Below are positions 1-11,675 of a DNA stretch of 64,000 bases, piece after piece. The notes below the pieces were generated by a model, which was given only the letters and a program-made list of their open reading frames with translations, was not told where the DNA came from and made no database searches. The position numbers and the translations under genes were made by a program. Position 1 is the first letter of the stretch. Each line of letters starts with the position of its first letter. Origin of the DNA: Trichoplax sp. H2 (Eukaryota > Placozoa > Uniplacotomia > Trichoplacea); contig NOWV01000258.1 of assembly GCA_003344405.1 (NCBI GenBank), forward strand, positions 1-64,000, given 5' to 3'.

Positions 1-2690
1 CTAATATCTTTAGTTGTTTCAATTAAAGGGATTAAAATTTATATTAAGGTATCAATGCAAAAATTAAATTTAAGTAATAGTTAATGTGATAATATGTAAT
101 ATATAATAGCATATATATGACAAGATAATGGAGTAAAAATAGCTGCGCAATTTTTTTACGGGCAGATAATGAATCTATATTTAGAATTTTCAATAAATTT
201 AATTAATTTACCAGCTGAGAAATTAAAAATACGGTTAAACGATACTCCCAAGCTATGGAATGGAATTACAATTTCGTAATAAAAAGTGACGAAAAAGTGA
301 TATCAGCCCATAGAAAATACAACTAAATCGTGGCTATGATAAAGACATACATATATTTAAGACTCAAGATTTGCTGATTTTAGCATTTGTAGTATGATTG
401 TCTAGTAAAGATTAAATTGGAGAGATTCAGCATTTTAATTGTAGTTTATTGTTCATTTGCATATTTAGAATTTATTGATAACAATTTTTAGCTGCGTTTC
501 TATTTATCTTTTACCTCCGTTTATCTAATATCTATTTTTTAGGGAATGGTAATTGATGTTTACATGGTAAGATTGTAAGTAAGGTTGGTATGGTAATAAA
601 ATTAGTTGCTATATAGATGTTAATATTTTGGTAACAACGGAAGTAAGTTTAGATAAAATGTTATTAATTTTAATTTGCATCTGGCAATAAAGTTAACTAA
701 TATAATCAATCTGGGGAGAAGTGTTTTTAAAATATAATTTGGTAAAGCTATATAAGAGAATACTTCAATTACCGGTTACTAATTTGCTAATTTGCTAAGC
801 CTAATCCTGAGAAAGCTTGCGGAGTAACATTGCCTTTTCTAGGTAATTCATATATCTAATAATCTAGCAATCACCATGTTGCAATTCCATTTATTAAAAG
901 AAATAAGTATTAATATAGTAGGTAGCATATTCTTTTTTCTCTTATCCTGGATATTCGAAAATTTTATTTATTTATAAATTAAACGGGTCTACGCATTATG
1001 TTAATATTGTTTGTCTGCTTGAATCTTCCGGCTAGGTATTGACTTTAACTTCTTTATTTCTAAGATTCAAAACTTTTTTATTCCCTTTGTTTTTCCTCTT
1101 TGTTTTTTTTAACTTACTGCATTTGAAATATTGCTCGAATTTCCGGTTAGCCGCCGAGTAAAATCACCGGCGATCGTTATAGGGTATCGCTAGTAATGAA
1201 TAACATAAATATATTCATCAGATGACCTTTTCAATAATAGTATTAATTCGATCCACCATCTTCTTTAACCTTATTTAGGGTTGATAGATTAAGAATCTTC
1301 AAGCCTTTCGAAAATTAAGTGTTATTGGAAAAAATTTCGTTTACAAAGATACAACGTAATCGATCAGCTGAGGACCTGTTATAATGAAAAAGAACTAGTT
1401 AACTTTACTAAACTTCACGCTTATATACTTTTCCGCTTTACAATCTTAGCACCTTACTTACTACACACTTCAGTATTAGAATCTCAAATACAGGATAGTT
1501 TACACCTTCCATGTGAAGCTCTAAAGTGAACACAGTAGCACTCCTCTTCAAAAGGATACAGCTATTAAGCTAGCTATATTTAATACTTAAGCTTCTAACG
1601 GAATATTTATCACTCGTTGAACATAATACCTACGGTAGACATCACTAAATATATCATCAACTTAGAATATAATATCACACTGTCTTACACCTTATAAACT
1701 AATTACTAATTTAACAAAATATAACTCTAAGAGCTAAGCAATCGTCAATCCTTTCAGGAAATGATTCCAACTTATTTTATCTACTTAGCGTATCATGATA
1801 TTGTCTAGTCAGACTAAAATAGTTTATCTTTCGCGATTTTAATCCTTTTATATGTCGGTCATTGTGTATAATGGACTCAAATATACTCCTTTATTTGTTA
1901 TACCGTATACGTAAATGCAACAATTTTAAAGATTGATTGTGATTCATCTTAGGCTTGAATCTATTCTTACGAATAGCTGAAACGTATACTATAACGTCTG
2001 CCAGTGCATCTGAAATTATGCGTATGTCTATGTGGACGTGGAGCAATACTGCATCATCCAGTCTTATTTGTCCATGTGTCACGATAGCCGGTGGTGTAGA
2101 AATAATAGTCATCCTTACTGGGTGTTTTATATCCTTGTGGCTAGCAATTGCAACCCGTGCGAAATTTGTTACCCATTATTGTCGCAAAGTTCACTACGAT
2201 GTCTCCTTTGTTAAGGATTTTAATTGATATAGTATACTGTAGGTACAATATATAATGACATTTTGCTACTTTTACTTCCTTTTCCATTCTATTTGGTATT
2301 GCATATTTTAATTTTGTTGTGTTTTTAACCTATGTATTCCACGCCCACACGTATTACAATCAAAGACGATAGTTAAATTTTGTAATTTTTCAATAATACA
2401 ATTTAGAATTGGTTTTATTATTATTATTAATAATTATTAATTTATTATTATTATATTATTTTGCCGTTGCAAATTTTACTATTTTATTGATATGCTATGA
2501 GGTTTACATCGCGCATGCGTCATGGCCAATCATGATACGTCATGATAGGAAGATAGCATTGGCACTTCACTACGTCGATTCATAGCATACCGGTCTTGAT
2601 TGATGTCATTACCTATATATCATCCTATGCATCTACTTATTGTTGTATATATAGTTAGTAATAGATTAAATACGATATGCTAACCATAAA
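1..2690. other. AT-rich non-coding flank
   Basis: I see no exon that I can support in this stretch. It is AT-rich and full of in-frame stops. The one exception is a short island with more G+C at about 1950-2227, open on both strands. Its plus frame runs about 90 codons after an acceptor-like tract ending in TTAG and includes a hydrophobic run (VEIIVILTGCFISLWLAIA). Its minus frame gives about 70 codons. Neither resembles a protein I know, so I do not call a gene. Confidence 0.6.
2413..2460. repeat. ATT-rich microsatellite
   Basis: Imperfect run of TTA/ATT triplets with interruptions (ATTATTATT and TAATTATTAA blocks) in non-coding DNA. It is a simple low-complexity repeat with no sign of function. 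Confidence 0.8.
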
Positions 2691-2718
2691 GGCATCAATC
2701 AAAATCACGAAAATTGAT

Positions 2719-3660
2719 ATACAGTACTGTAAGAAAAGACTTTGAATTTTTATCATTCATGGTTGACACCTTGATGGACTGTAGTACAGTACAGTCTGTA
2801 CACTCAACGTCTACTGTACACTGTACACTGTACACTGTACCAGTAGAGGTCTTCATGGTCTGGTCCACACCAGACATGAAGATCTCTACGTACAGACGGA
2901 CAGAGTCTGTTTTCCAAAGGCGAGACTGCGATATCAAATTCCAGTAGAGTAACAAGTACACTTACTGTACATCAGTAGTACTGTACAGTGTACAGTGTGC
3001 AATATCTCCAGAGGATCCTGATAGAATTGTACCTTTGAGAGAATCTTGGAGAATATCAGTATTGGATACTATCGCCATCATCACGAAAATTGATATACAG
3101 TATTGCAAGAAAAAACCTTGAATTTTTATTATTCATGGTTGACATCTTTAATACAGTATACTGTACAGTACTGTACAGTGTACAGTATGTGTCATGGACT
3201 GTAGTACAGTCTGTGCACTCAATGTCTTCTGTACACTGTACTGTACACTCTACGTACAGACGGACAGAGTCTACTCACTACAGTACAGTACGTACAGTAC
3301 AAGGCGAGACTGCGATATCAAATTACAGTACAGTACTGTACACTGTACACTGTACACTGAGAGGTTTCCCTGGTCTGGTGTGGACCAGACCAGGAAGATC
3401 TCTACGTACAGACGGACAGAGTTTACTCACTACAGTACAGTACGTAACTGTACTGTAGAAGGCGAGACTGCGACATCAAATTACAAACCTTTCACGGTAC
3501 AGTGTACAGTGTACAGTACTGTACTGTACTGTACACTGTACACTGTACCGTGAAAGGTTTCCCTGGTCTGGTCCACACCAGACCATGAAGATCTCTACGT
3601 ACAGACGGACAGAGTCTTTACTCCAAAGGCGAGACTGCGATATTAAATTCCAGTAGTTCT
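2719..3660. repeat. Palindrome-rich tandem repeat cluster A
   Basis: A mosaic of repeated blocks. One block, with the AATTTTTAT..TTCATGGTTGACA core, occurs near 2719 and again near 3098. A second block, with GATCTCTACGTACAGACGG and then GGCGAGACTGCGATAT, occurs near 2880, 3395 and 3588, plus a partial copy near 3250. Blocks are joined by many short self-complementary units of the type GTACAGTGTACAGTAC. Three copies of a hairpin based on GGTCTGG / CCAGACC lie at 2857, 3369 and 3562. Short ORFs here are by-products of the repeats. It may be a foldback or MITE-like element family, but I see no transposase and no clear target-site duplication. Confidence 0.8.
3485..3560. repeat. Near-perfect 76-bp palindrome
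   Basis: The 35-base left arm (3485-3519, starting AAACCTTTCACGG) is the exact reverse complement of the right arm (3526-3560, ending CCGTGAAAGGTTT). Only a 6-base spacer separates them. The inner part of each arm is built of CAGTGTACAGTGTAC units. DNA like this can extrude as a cruciform and tends to be unstable when copied, so finding it intact suggests recent origin or selection. Confidence 0.93.
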
Positions 3661-3758
3661 TCCTCGATATTGAGTACACTTGTAGGGAGATATTTGAAAG
3701 ATTAACATCAACTTTTCCCTCGCAGACTACTACTGTAATGAATTAAATTGTGTTTTAG

Positions 3759-3934
3759 GACAACTTGATGCCAGTCAACTTTGCCACAATTACTTCATTT
3801 TGTTAAGCATCAATTTCTCACAACACAACAGCAACCCTTACAAAGTGCCTGACTGTGTGGATCCATTAGCAAAGCGAATGCAAGAGCAGAGCCTACGAGC
3901 AAGATCTTCTACTCAACCTCAATCACCTGCATGA
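3759..3934 (+). CDS. Probable terminal exon of an unrecognised gene
   Basis: An acceptor-like tract (TGTGTTTTAG, AG at 3757-3758) is followed by 57 open codons ending in TGA at 3932-3934. The frame enters with two bases left over from an earlier codon. The peptide is compositionally protein-like (for example NPYKVPDCVDPLAKRMQEQS near its end), with typical codons and no low complexity. The only other reading would be 5' UTR of TMEM129, whose ATG lies 3 bases after the TGA. No upstream exon was identified; the repeat cluster at 2.7-3.66 kb would sit in the intron. I do not recognise the protein. Alternatives are a chance open frame, or an upstream cistron sharing a transcript with TMEM129. Confidence 0.45.
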
Positions 3935-3937
3935 TAT

Positions 3938-6343
3938 ATGGATCTTACTTTTTTTACTTTAGTCTATTTTTTGATCTTATTTTGCCTCATTGCACCTCCA
4001 ACTGAATTTCGCCGATCTGGCTTGACAATTGAATATATATTAAGTAGCTACTTAGGCAGTGAAAATATTGATTTTATTGGTTATCATGTCCGTCGAACCA
4101 CGGCTAATTTATTATTTCATTCGTGCTTACCGCTCAGTTACTATATAATTCTAATCTTGTTAAATTATTTATCTGCTGAAAATTATCCCTTCAGTCCTTG
4201 GGCTGGTGGTATTTACTGGGATGTCTACTTTTATATGACATCATCGATAGCCTTACTAGCTATTACCCTAGGTTATTATTGGTCATCATCCAAGTGGCAA
4301 CATCACCCTATTGTAACCAATTTACAACAATTTGGTCAACCCTGGCGAGTGGTGTCATCGTCGGTTAATAATGAATTTCGTCGAATTGAGAAATTTTCCT
4401 CCGGCGAATTAAACTTTTGCACCTATATCACGGATAGTTGGATTCTTAAAATATCAACTTATACTTTATTAATTGCACACAAGCACGATGCTAAGTTATC
4501 GATCGTCGATAGTCAGACGTATCAGTTAGCCGTTGATAGCCCAACTGCAGTGCAAAAGCTACATATTAGGGTCAAAAGTGTTCAACGAGGTAAGGATAAT
4601 AGTGGTAATGAACACCTCTGGAAAATCGACAATGACATTTTACATAGTTTACAAAGTATTCTCCATACATCTTGACACAAAACTAGGAGAACCTAGTACT
4701 CTGCGAGTAGCACTTCTTTACTAACCATGTACTGTGCGTTGATTAAAAATCATGGACATGATGCATCAAACAAATTTGATTGGATTCATCCCTTACCGTT
4801 GTTTTAATGTACTCGTTTTGAAGGACGAAGATAATCGTGGTATATAATCACAAAGTAACAAGAATAGCATACTGCTAACGGTATCATTAGCAACAGAATT
4901 GGTAACGATGAAATAACGAGTATTGATCGACACCTTGCTGCTAAGTATTCCTTTCAACCTAGCATGTAACTTCTACTAAGTTAGAAACAATACTGATAGC
5001 TCAATGTAAACTACAATTCTAAACGAATTAGTCAGTGTCTAAGTCATTGCCCCATATTTATCGATCGATCAACATACGAAATGTGACCATTTTGCCTGTT
5101 ATATACCTTAATGAACGTTAATTATGAATTAGCATCAAATACTACAAAAACTACTTAAGTACAAGAGAGAGAGACATTGATGATCACTGCTGTGTTAACA
5201 CTTGTGGTCTTGTGAGTTTAGCATTGAGGTTAATTTAAATTACTATTGATTATCGAAATTTCTAGTTTGTGCTAAACTTATGAAAGTTAGAGTGCATTTG
5301 TTAGGCGTGATGATAGCATGACTTAATAGATTATACTCTAGAGTATAATAACGGTTATATCCGATAATGCAAGAGTTCTTTTTTGCTAATAGTTCCCCGT
5401 AGATATTGCTATTGTTTAGATTTTATTACTTCAAGCTTAGTTTAGTTTCAACAATTCTGCTAGTCGGATATTTTTGAAGAATCCTGAGAATTGGCTCAAC
5501 TACATCTCTCATTTTCTTCATCCAATGTAAATGCCATCTACCGACTTTCTTTATGTCAAATATGCAAGATTGTCTATAGGTCGACAAGTTTTTACGTTTC
5601 ATTCACGAGAACAAAGATTCTCCTCAAACTCATACTTTACGGTATCTTTGCAGAAAGTGGTATTATAAAATAATAGCCAAATTATTAGCGGATTGCGCTT
5701 GTACCTGGCGTAGCAACACTTGATGCTGTAATTAACAGTATTCCTCCTTTTATTGATAACAGGAAAATGTGACTTCATCATCGTTCTTAATTCCGAAAAA
5801 TATCAAGAGCTGACTGGGATGTTAGAGGAACCAATAGAAAATATGCGTAACCTAGTCATTCAGCAATCTTTAAGCGATAAGTTTGTGGTAGCTTTCAAAG
5901 AGCAAGTGATGAGAAATGATCGCTATATTATTCCTGAAAATGCTGTAAGTTAATATAGTACAGGATTAGGTTTATTCTTGTAGCTACTAATTAATAGAAT
6001 GGATGATATAAGAGCCAATATTTTAAAACTTCATTGAAATAATTTCCAAATTATAAATGCTTTTCTTCGGTGTTGATTTACATAGCCCGCACCTGAACAA
6101 TGTATAGGATGTCTGACGAAATCGGCAGATGTCAAACTTCAAAAATTATGCTACCCACCACAGGAAGGTGAATGTCAAAGCTGTTTTTGCAAGCCGATGT
6201 GGTGCTTAGATTGCATGGGTAAATGGTTCGCTTGTAGACAAGATCAGCGAAGAATTGAAACTTGGTTATCTAGTAAAGCGCCATGCCCTACTTGTCGTGC
6301 AACATTTTGCGTATTAGATGTTTGCGCGATTGAAATTTTGTAA
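3938..6343 (+). CDS. TMEM129: TMEM129, ER E3 ubiquitin ligase
   Basis: Three exons: 3938-4589, 5763-5944 and 6086-6343. Phases 1 and 0 close exactly and give 363 aa, almost the length of the human protein (about 362). The N-terminus has the family PTEF motif and the R-R-T-A/T segment, with three hydrophobic stretches at about residues 3-20, 60-75 and 95-112. The central part carries the conserved SSVNNEFRRIEKF motif. The C-terminal exon holds the cysteine-rich degenerate RING: CIGC, CQSCFC, the MWCLDCMGKWFA block and CPTC, ending CVLDVC. In vertebrates this ER membrane protein works with Derlin-1 and Ube2J2 in retrotranslocation and ER-associated degradation. Donor 1 is a consensus GAG|GTAAGG. 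Intron 1 (1,173 bases) is unusually long for this window. AATAAA lies at 6511-6516. Confidence 0.97.
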
Positions 6344-6510
6344 CATATTGCAAATGCGTATATAAACACTCTACTATCAATTCGATTTCAAATTAAGTTA
6401 TTTGTCTTACTTTTGTCCAAACTCCTGTAGAATATTCGATGGCATAATACGATTTCCTGAGAGCATAATAATGTATGATTGGATACTGGAATATTTTTTG
6501 TTAGAATATA

Positions 6511-6516
6511 AATAAA
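6511..6516 (+). terminator. Poly(A) signal candidate for TMEM129
   Basis: AATAAA lies 168 bases after the TMEM129 stop on the same strand. It is the first such hexamer I noticed downstream. The cleavage site is not determined. Confidence 0.55.
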
Positions 6517-6869
6517 GTTAGCATTGAGAAAGATGTACATTTATATCCTTTCTTGTTTTGAAATTATAAAATAATTCATTACGTAACGACTAATGCTACG
6601 GTAAAAGTAAAAAGGCCTATATGATTTCATAGATCTGAAAGTAGTCTCTTGAGTCAACGTACTGCTAAACTATGTTGTATAAATGTAATGTACTATTCAA
6701 TCCTGCACTCTATTCAAATACCTGACATATTACGGAAGGCCAAGCGTAATAACACGAGGGTATATAATTTATTGTTACTCATTAACTTAAGAAATCATTA
6801 AACACGTACAGATTATTGTCCTATTCTTTCACAAAAAACACAGCCCAAAGTCCTTCAAAACCTTTGCAT

Positions 6870-6875
6870 TTTATT
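6870..6875 (-). terminator. Poly(A) signal candidate for sideroflexin
   Basis: TTTATT on the plus strand reads AATAAA on the minus strand, 60 bases after the sideroflexin stop. A second AATAAA is embedded in the coding sequence itself, in the codons for the conserved FNKGL end. Confidence 0.55.
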
Positions 6876-6934
6876 AATTTTCAATAAAATATGATTAGCG
6901 TTGGAAATTGGCTTCCAGATAGTCATTACTCGTA

Positions 6935-9217
6935 TTACAAGCCTTTATTGAAATATACTCTCTCTAATTTATTTCCATAGCGCCCAACAATTTCTGTTCT
7001 GAGCTCTGGCTCTAGATCACCAACAGCCATGGAACTTTATAATATCGAAATAAGAAAAGCCTCAATTAATATAAGACTTATAGATGGAAAGATCGCACCA
7101 TACTATCATAGGGTATAGGAAAAATGTTGAGCTGCATAAAACATATCGGTGTACTGTATACAAGAATACCTTTTTTGCGGGAAGATAGCACAGCAAGCTG
7201 GAGTCATGACAGTTAATCTGTAATTATACACGTTATATAGAACATGTTAGCACATAATACAACCATTCGCCATTCGAAATACCCTTTCTGGAAAAGATTA
7301 CATTTTTAATGCGTAATTTAATAATTATTAACTGTGAGGAATGCAGCTATTGATCGAAATGCCCGATTTTACTTACGCTATTCCAACTAGCACAATTTGA
7401 ATTGGACCACCCATGTAAGGGTATCTCTATAGGAATTAAAAGGTTGAATTTAGAATTGTTGCCTTTTAACCATACTGTTCACTAATCTAAAGAAATAGTT
7501 ATCATTTATTGTATCCGTATCATAGTATGCATCATGTACAAACCTTTAAAAATTTTCCTTTTTCCAATTTATCCATCAACCAAGCCGGTAAAACTAAAGA
7601 AATATACAGACATAAAAATCTTATATATCGTATTGAATTTATAACAACTGCCAACTGTCATTTTAGTAAAATTATTAGCCGAAATGGATCATTTATATGA
7701 TTGGTACAAAAATGCATACTCATTCCTGGAGCGCACATAATAATTCTTGAAAAGACCACTTGACCAATTGCTTTTTTTGCGGCTTTCTAGTATAGAACGA
7801 ATAAACCTACTTAACTCAATCTGTACAACTATTCAGAATCAAAGGAGACCAAATTTAATCATCACCTTTGATTTGCCAACGTTATTTCCTTCATTGTCTT
7901 GCACCATTATACCTTCTGTTAGTTCACTTTGCCTCATCATTGGGATATTGATACAATTAGCAGCAGCAACGGCAGCAAAGGGCGTAAAGCGACCAATAAC
8001 AGGTGGTGCTTTCTAAATAGTATTTGCAAATTTATGTAATTATTACACCAGTCTTGGCAAATCTCGGTTAAATACCTCCAAATCTCAACTCGTGTTGTTC
8101 TACAAATTTTTTGTCAGCGCAATTTAATAAGACATCCATGGAATATATTATTAAAGTTCCACTTAATGCGCTAACATTTTTACATTGATTAGTTGTACGC
8201 TTACTTTAACAAGAGAATTTAATCCAAGAGCTGTTCCAACGGCACCCGTTGTAGCACATACATACGGCAACGCTAACTCACTAAATTTCGTCAGATTAAT
8301 TTTAGAGCGAATTTAAACTAAATCAAGGTTAAGCACGAAACCACACATTACCTGTAGCTCATTGATTTTCCACTTCTATTGGTGTAGTTGACTACAGCAT
8401 TGAACGATTGATTTGCCCACTGCCAAAATAATACTGCTGGGGTAGTTCTATAAATAAAAAAATATTTATATCAAAGATTATAGGCAATTTCAAAATCATA
8501 AGATTTGTAGCTATAACATTTATATTATTGACGTATGTCCTACAGGCTACGTACAGTATGCACATATACTAGCAGTAATTTTACATTAGTACATTTATTT
8601 GCATGTAAAGTACCTTGAATTAATGTTGTTTCTATCATGTTTATATTTACAACAAATCAGCAATAAACATACTTATACAAGATCCAAAGTGCATGCATAT
8701 CTTATCTAAATGAACCTGTAAAATGTCATCATTAGGCCGGTGATAGTCATATTGCAAGGGACCTGAGCGGACATTCTACCGATAGTTAACATTTTCTCTC
8801 CGGTTGACGGATGAAATGCGGAATCATACAACTTTTTTGCATGCCATAATTGTTCCTCAGTTGTTCCAGGTGGTTCGCTACCTAACCTGCAAGAATGCAA
8901 TATAGATTTTTGGTCAATCTAGTGAAATCGGAAAAAGAGGATGTCTAGGATGTCATTTCATTATTAGCTCTGTTCAATGCAATATTTATTTCTTATCATT
9001 ATCCAGCGTACTTGTAAGATTGTACCAAGTCTTTGGCCGCATCCAATTGTTTCTCGCTTACAAAGGCATTTCTTGGATCAGTAGTTTGCAGGAAATGCTT
9101 AAATCGGCCGATAAATGTCTCTTGACTCCATCGAGGCTTACTTAAATCTATTCTAGGCTTTTGAAGGCCATCAACTATTCCTTTGTCGGTTTGTAAGTTA
9201 GGATTGGAATTACTCAT
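6935..9217 (-). CDS. SFXN: Sideroflexin (SFXN1/2/3-like)
   Basis: Ten exons on the minus strand, in coding order: 9217-9012, 8886-8716, 8447-8352, 8280-8205, 8012-7866, 7786-7720, 7593-7544, 7426-7377, 7217-7170 and 7034-6935. All phases close and give 336 aa (human SFXN1 is about 322). Diagnostic motifs are [11 protein letters not shown] and TDPRN near the N-terminus, HPSTGEK at residues 94-100, then [47 protein letters not shown] and the family end RVYFNKGL. Sideroflexins are multi-pass mitochondrial inner-membrane carriers; SFXN1 and SFXN3 import serine for one-carbon metabolism. Some segments look more like SFXN1/3 and others (PGMILP, MMRQ, KKAPP) more like SFXN2, so I do not assign one orthologue. 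It is convergent with TMEM129, with 591 bases between stops. Confidence 0.97.
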
Positions 9218-9331
9218 AGTTACCTAATTCTACGAAGATAATATTTCAGATGGTAAATTATCGCATCCTATCATACCATACCGTACAGGGTTAATGATTG
9301 CAATTTTAACGAAGAGCATTAAAAGTATAAA

Positions 9332-9535
9332 ATGGATATTTTCACAACTTGCTTGGTTAGTAAGGACCTATTTAACCTTATCGCCAAAGCAAGTTATCGT
9401 ACAGTAGCTCGAGCAAATTATGCGATAAGTTTGTTAGATGGATTAATTATCAAATACTGTCGATCAGGGCGACCTTTCGTATTCATTAACTGTCTAAGAG
9501 TTATTTTTAGGGATAGGTATACAAGCACGAGTTAA
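9332..9535 (+). CDS. Small divergent ORF, uncertain
   Basis: A 67-codon ORF with an ATG start, 114 bases from the sideroflexin start and pointing the other way. The product is basic with short hydrophobic patches (for example NYAISLLDGLIIKYCRSGR). It could share a bidirectional promoter with sideroflexin, be a first exon, or be a chance ORF. I recognise no family. Confidence 0.2.
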   Translation: MDIFTTCLVSKDLFNLIAKASYRTVARANYAISLLDGLIIKYCRSGRPFVFINCLRVIFRDRYTSTS

Positions 9536-9539
9536 GCAT

Positions 9540-11675
9540 TAGACAGGTAATTCACAATCTACTATTGGGGAGTAACATTCGTGTAAATCAACGTGTAAAG
9601 AAATTTGCCTAAACACATAGCACTACTGATGCAGTCTATTTAGGGACTGGGATCGTGGAGACTTGACCGGCTACTGGACATTAATATTTACCTTGCTGCT
9701 CAGTGTACAATATCAATAGATTATTTACTTATGCTACAAATGGAAGATGCGATACGGTAAAATAACGTGCCGAATAACATGTAACATTCTACCGTATGGA
9801 TGTACGAGAGGATATGCACTAACAGTGTAACGAAAATTTCAACATAAGTATGAAAGTCTCCATAAAGAGTTCTATGGCAATTTTGCTATTCCACTATAGC
9901 GGTAGAACTCATGATTTGAAAGTAAGACTTGAAAGGATTGTTTGCGAATTATCATCATTACTATACAGATTATTAACTTTGTAACGAGTATTAACACAAC
10001 CTGGCTATTACAATTTAACGTAGTAAACAACGGCATAACCCCTAAGGCATATTTCATGGCTAAGAAAGCCAACACCCATGTATTCAATCACTCGTTACAA
10101 TTAATTAACTACGCGTCAATTAATTAATGAAGACAAGCCGCCGAAGCGCATGACTACCTGTAATGGGATCATAGTTATTTTTATTTTCAATTTACTTGGC
10201 AAGGATGAGTTAAAATTGAAAACTAAAAGGCGTTAGCTATGTCATCATGGATACAGATTAATGAAGTCAAAGGCAGCAGTTGAAAGGTGTCCAATCCCCT
10301 CGAAATATAGCCATAGTTACCCGTACTGTATTGATTTAGTGATAGAGTACGACATCAATTTGTGTGGAAAGCTGTTGATCAAGAGGGGTTCGTTGGAACT
10401 AAGTAAATGGTAAACACTGACGTCGTATAAACGGTAATTTGTAGAAAATCTTATTTCTGTCGACAAGTATGAGTCGGTTAGCAATTGCTAAAATTGTACA
10501 AGGCCATTGATTAGCAACTGTTACTCATTGAAGTTGAATACTGGCTACAATGACGACTACAAACATCACGCGTTAGACTACCTTAGCCAGCGTTATTAAT
10601 TCAATTGAAGGATAACGTTCCAATATTGATTACGCCAACTGTTGTCAACCGTAGTGGTACTCCGTAATGTCGATGATCAAGGATGCGTTCGACTTATCTT
10701 GTTAATATAGTTTCAGCGCTGTATGAAAGCACAAAGATGCAGTAGTTTATGATTATGTCATGTGAAACAAAAACAGAGGGATTATTAAATGATATTTAAT
10801 TCTAGCGATGACAACCCCTATCCCTGGATTTCGTAGTGGATGTGTTATGGCGATTACTGTATATTTTTAAATGTCAACGCTTCCAATTGATCATTTCATC
10901 AATCCGTACGTTAATCTACAGTCTATATCAGCAGTAAATAAGAAGAATTGTAGAGCAAATGAAATTACTAATTTAAAGACGGAACTACTACGCAATTCAC
11001 GCTTCGATTGGTAAATAATTTAAATCGCATCCGGTAGTCTTCTATTTCTAAGTAGGATAATGATTTGAATTGGTCAATGTCAACCTGTTCAATCAACACA
11101 TAGAGCATCGTCCACTTCTTGTACAAGTTGACGTTGAAGGAGACATTGTAATCGATGAAAATCATTCAAATAAAGCAACTGTACAAGTTGATCATGGAAT
11201 AAATAATGATGTCAATCCTATCAACGCTACTTTCAACAGCGATGGAAAATTTGAATGGTAGACTAGATAAATTGATCGATCAACTTCCACTACATGATGA
11301 ATGAAAAGTGGATCTTTGCCTATATGACAGGAATGCAGTTTAACATTGCAATAGGGTTCATCGTCGTGACTAGAGGGGGAGATCGAAAACGAACAATTTA
11401 TTGAATTCATAACAACATTAGAGTATAGGACTGGCAAGACAGCCAGCCATTGGTGAAACAGGTCAGAATATGTATGGATTTATTTTTCACTTCTATTTGC
11501 ATCAATTCTTATTTTGGGAGTGGAATTAATATACCGTCTATCCATTAAATAAACAGTACGGGTTGACGTCGTTGATCAAGTCATCAAGTCCATGATTATT
11601 AAACGCATTGACAACACACAAGGCATTGCAAGAGGGAATAGTATACCGATACCGTCGATAGGGAAGATCAACAAA
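9540..11675. other. Intergenic stretch without recognisable genes
   Basis: Mixed-composition DNA, less AT-rich than the deserts further right. Short ORFs occur at 9872-10127 and 10968-11437, the latter with repeated GTACAAGTTGA phrases at about 11121 and 11180. None resembles a known protein and several overlap on opposite strands. It may hold degraded repeats. I see no exon I can defend. Confidence 0.5.

Noticed and set aside
2695-3679. ORFs of up to 122 codons in repeat cluster A
   Set aside because: Translation of palindromic GTACAGT repeats gives Y/T/V/S-rich low-complexity peptides on both strands; this is not coding.
7098-7157. Sequence reading [14 protein letters not shown] as the sideroflexin TP-C exon
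   Set aside because: A better match ([11 protein letters not shown]) with perfect splice sites and phase lies at 7217-7170; the other reading is intron.
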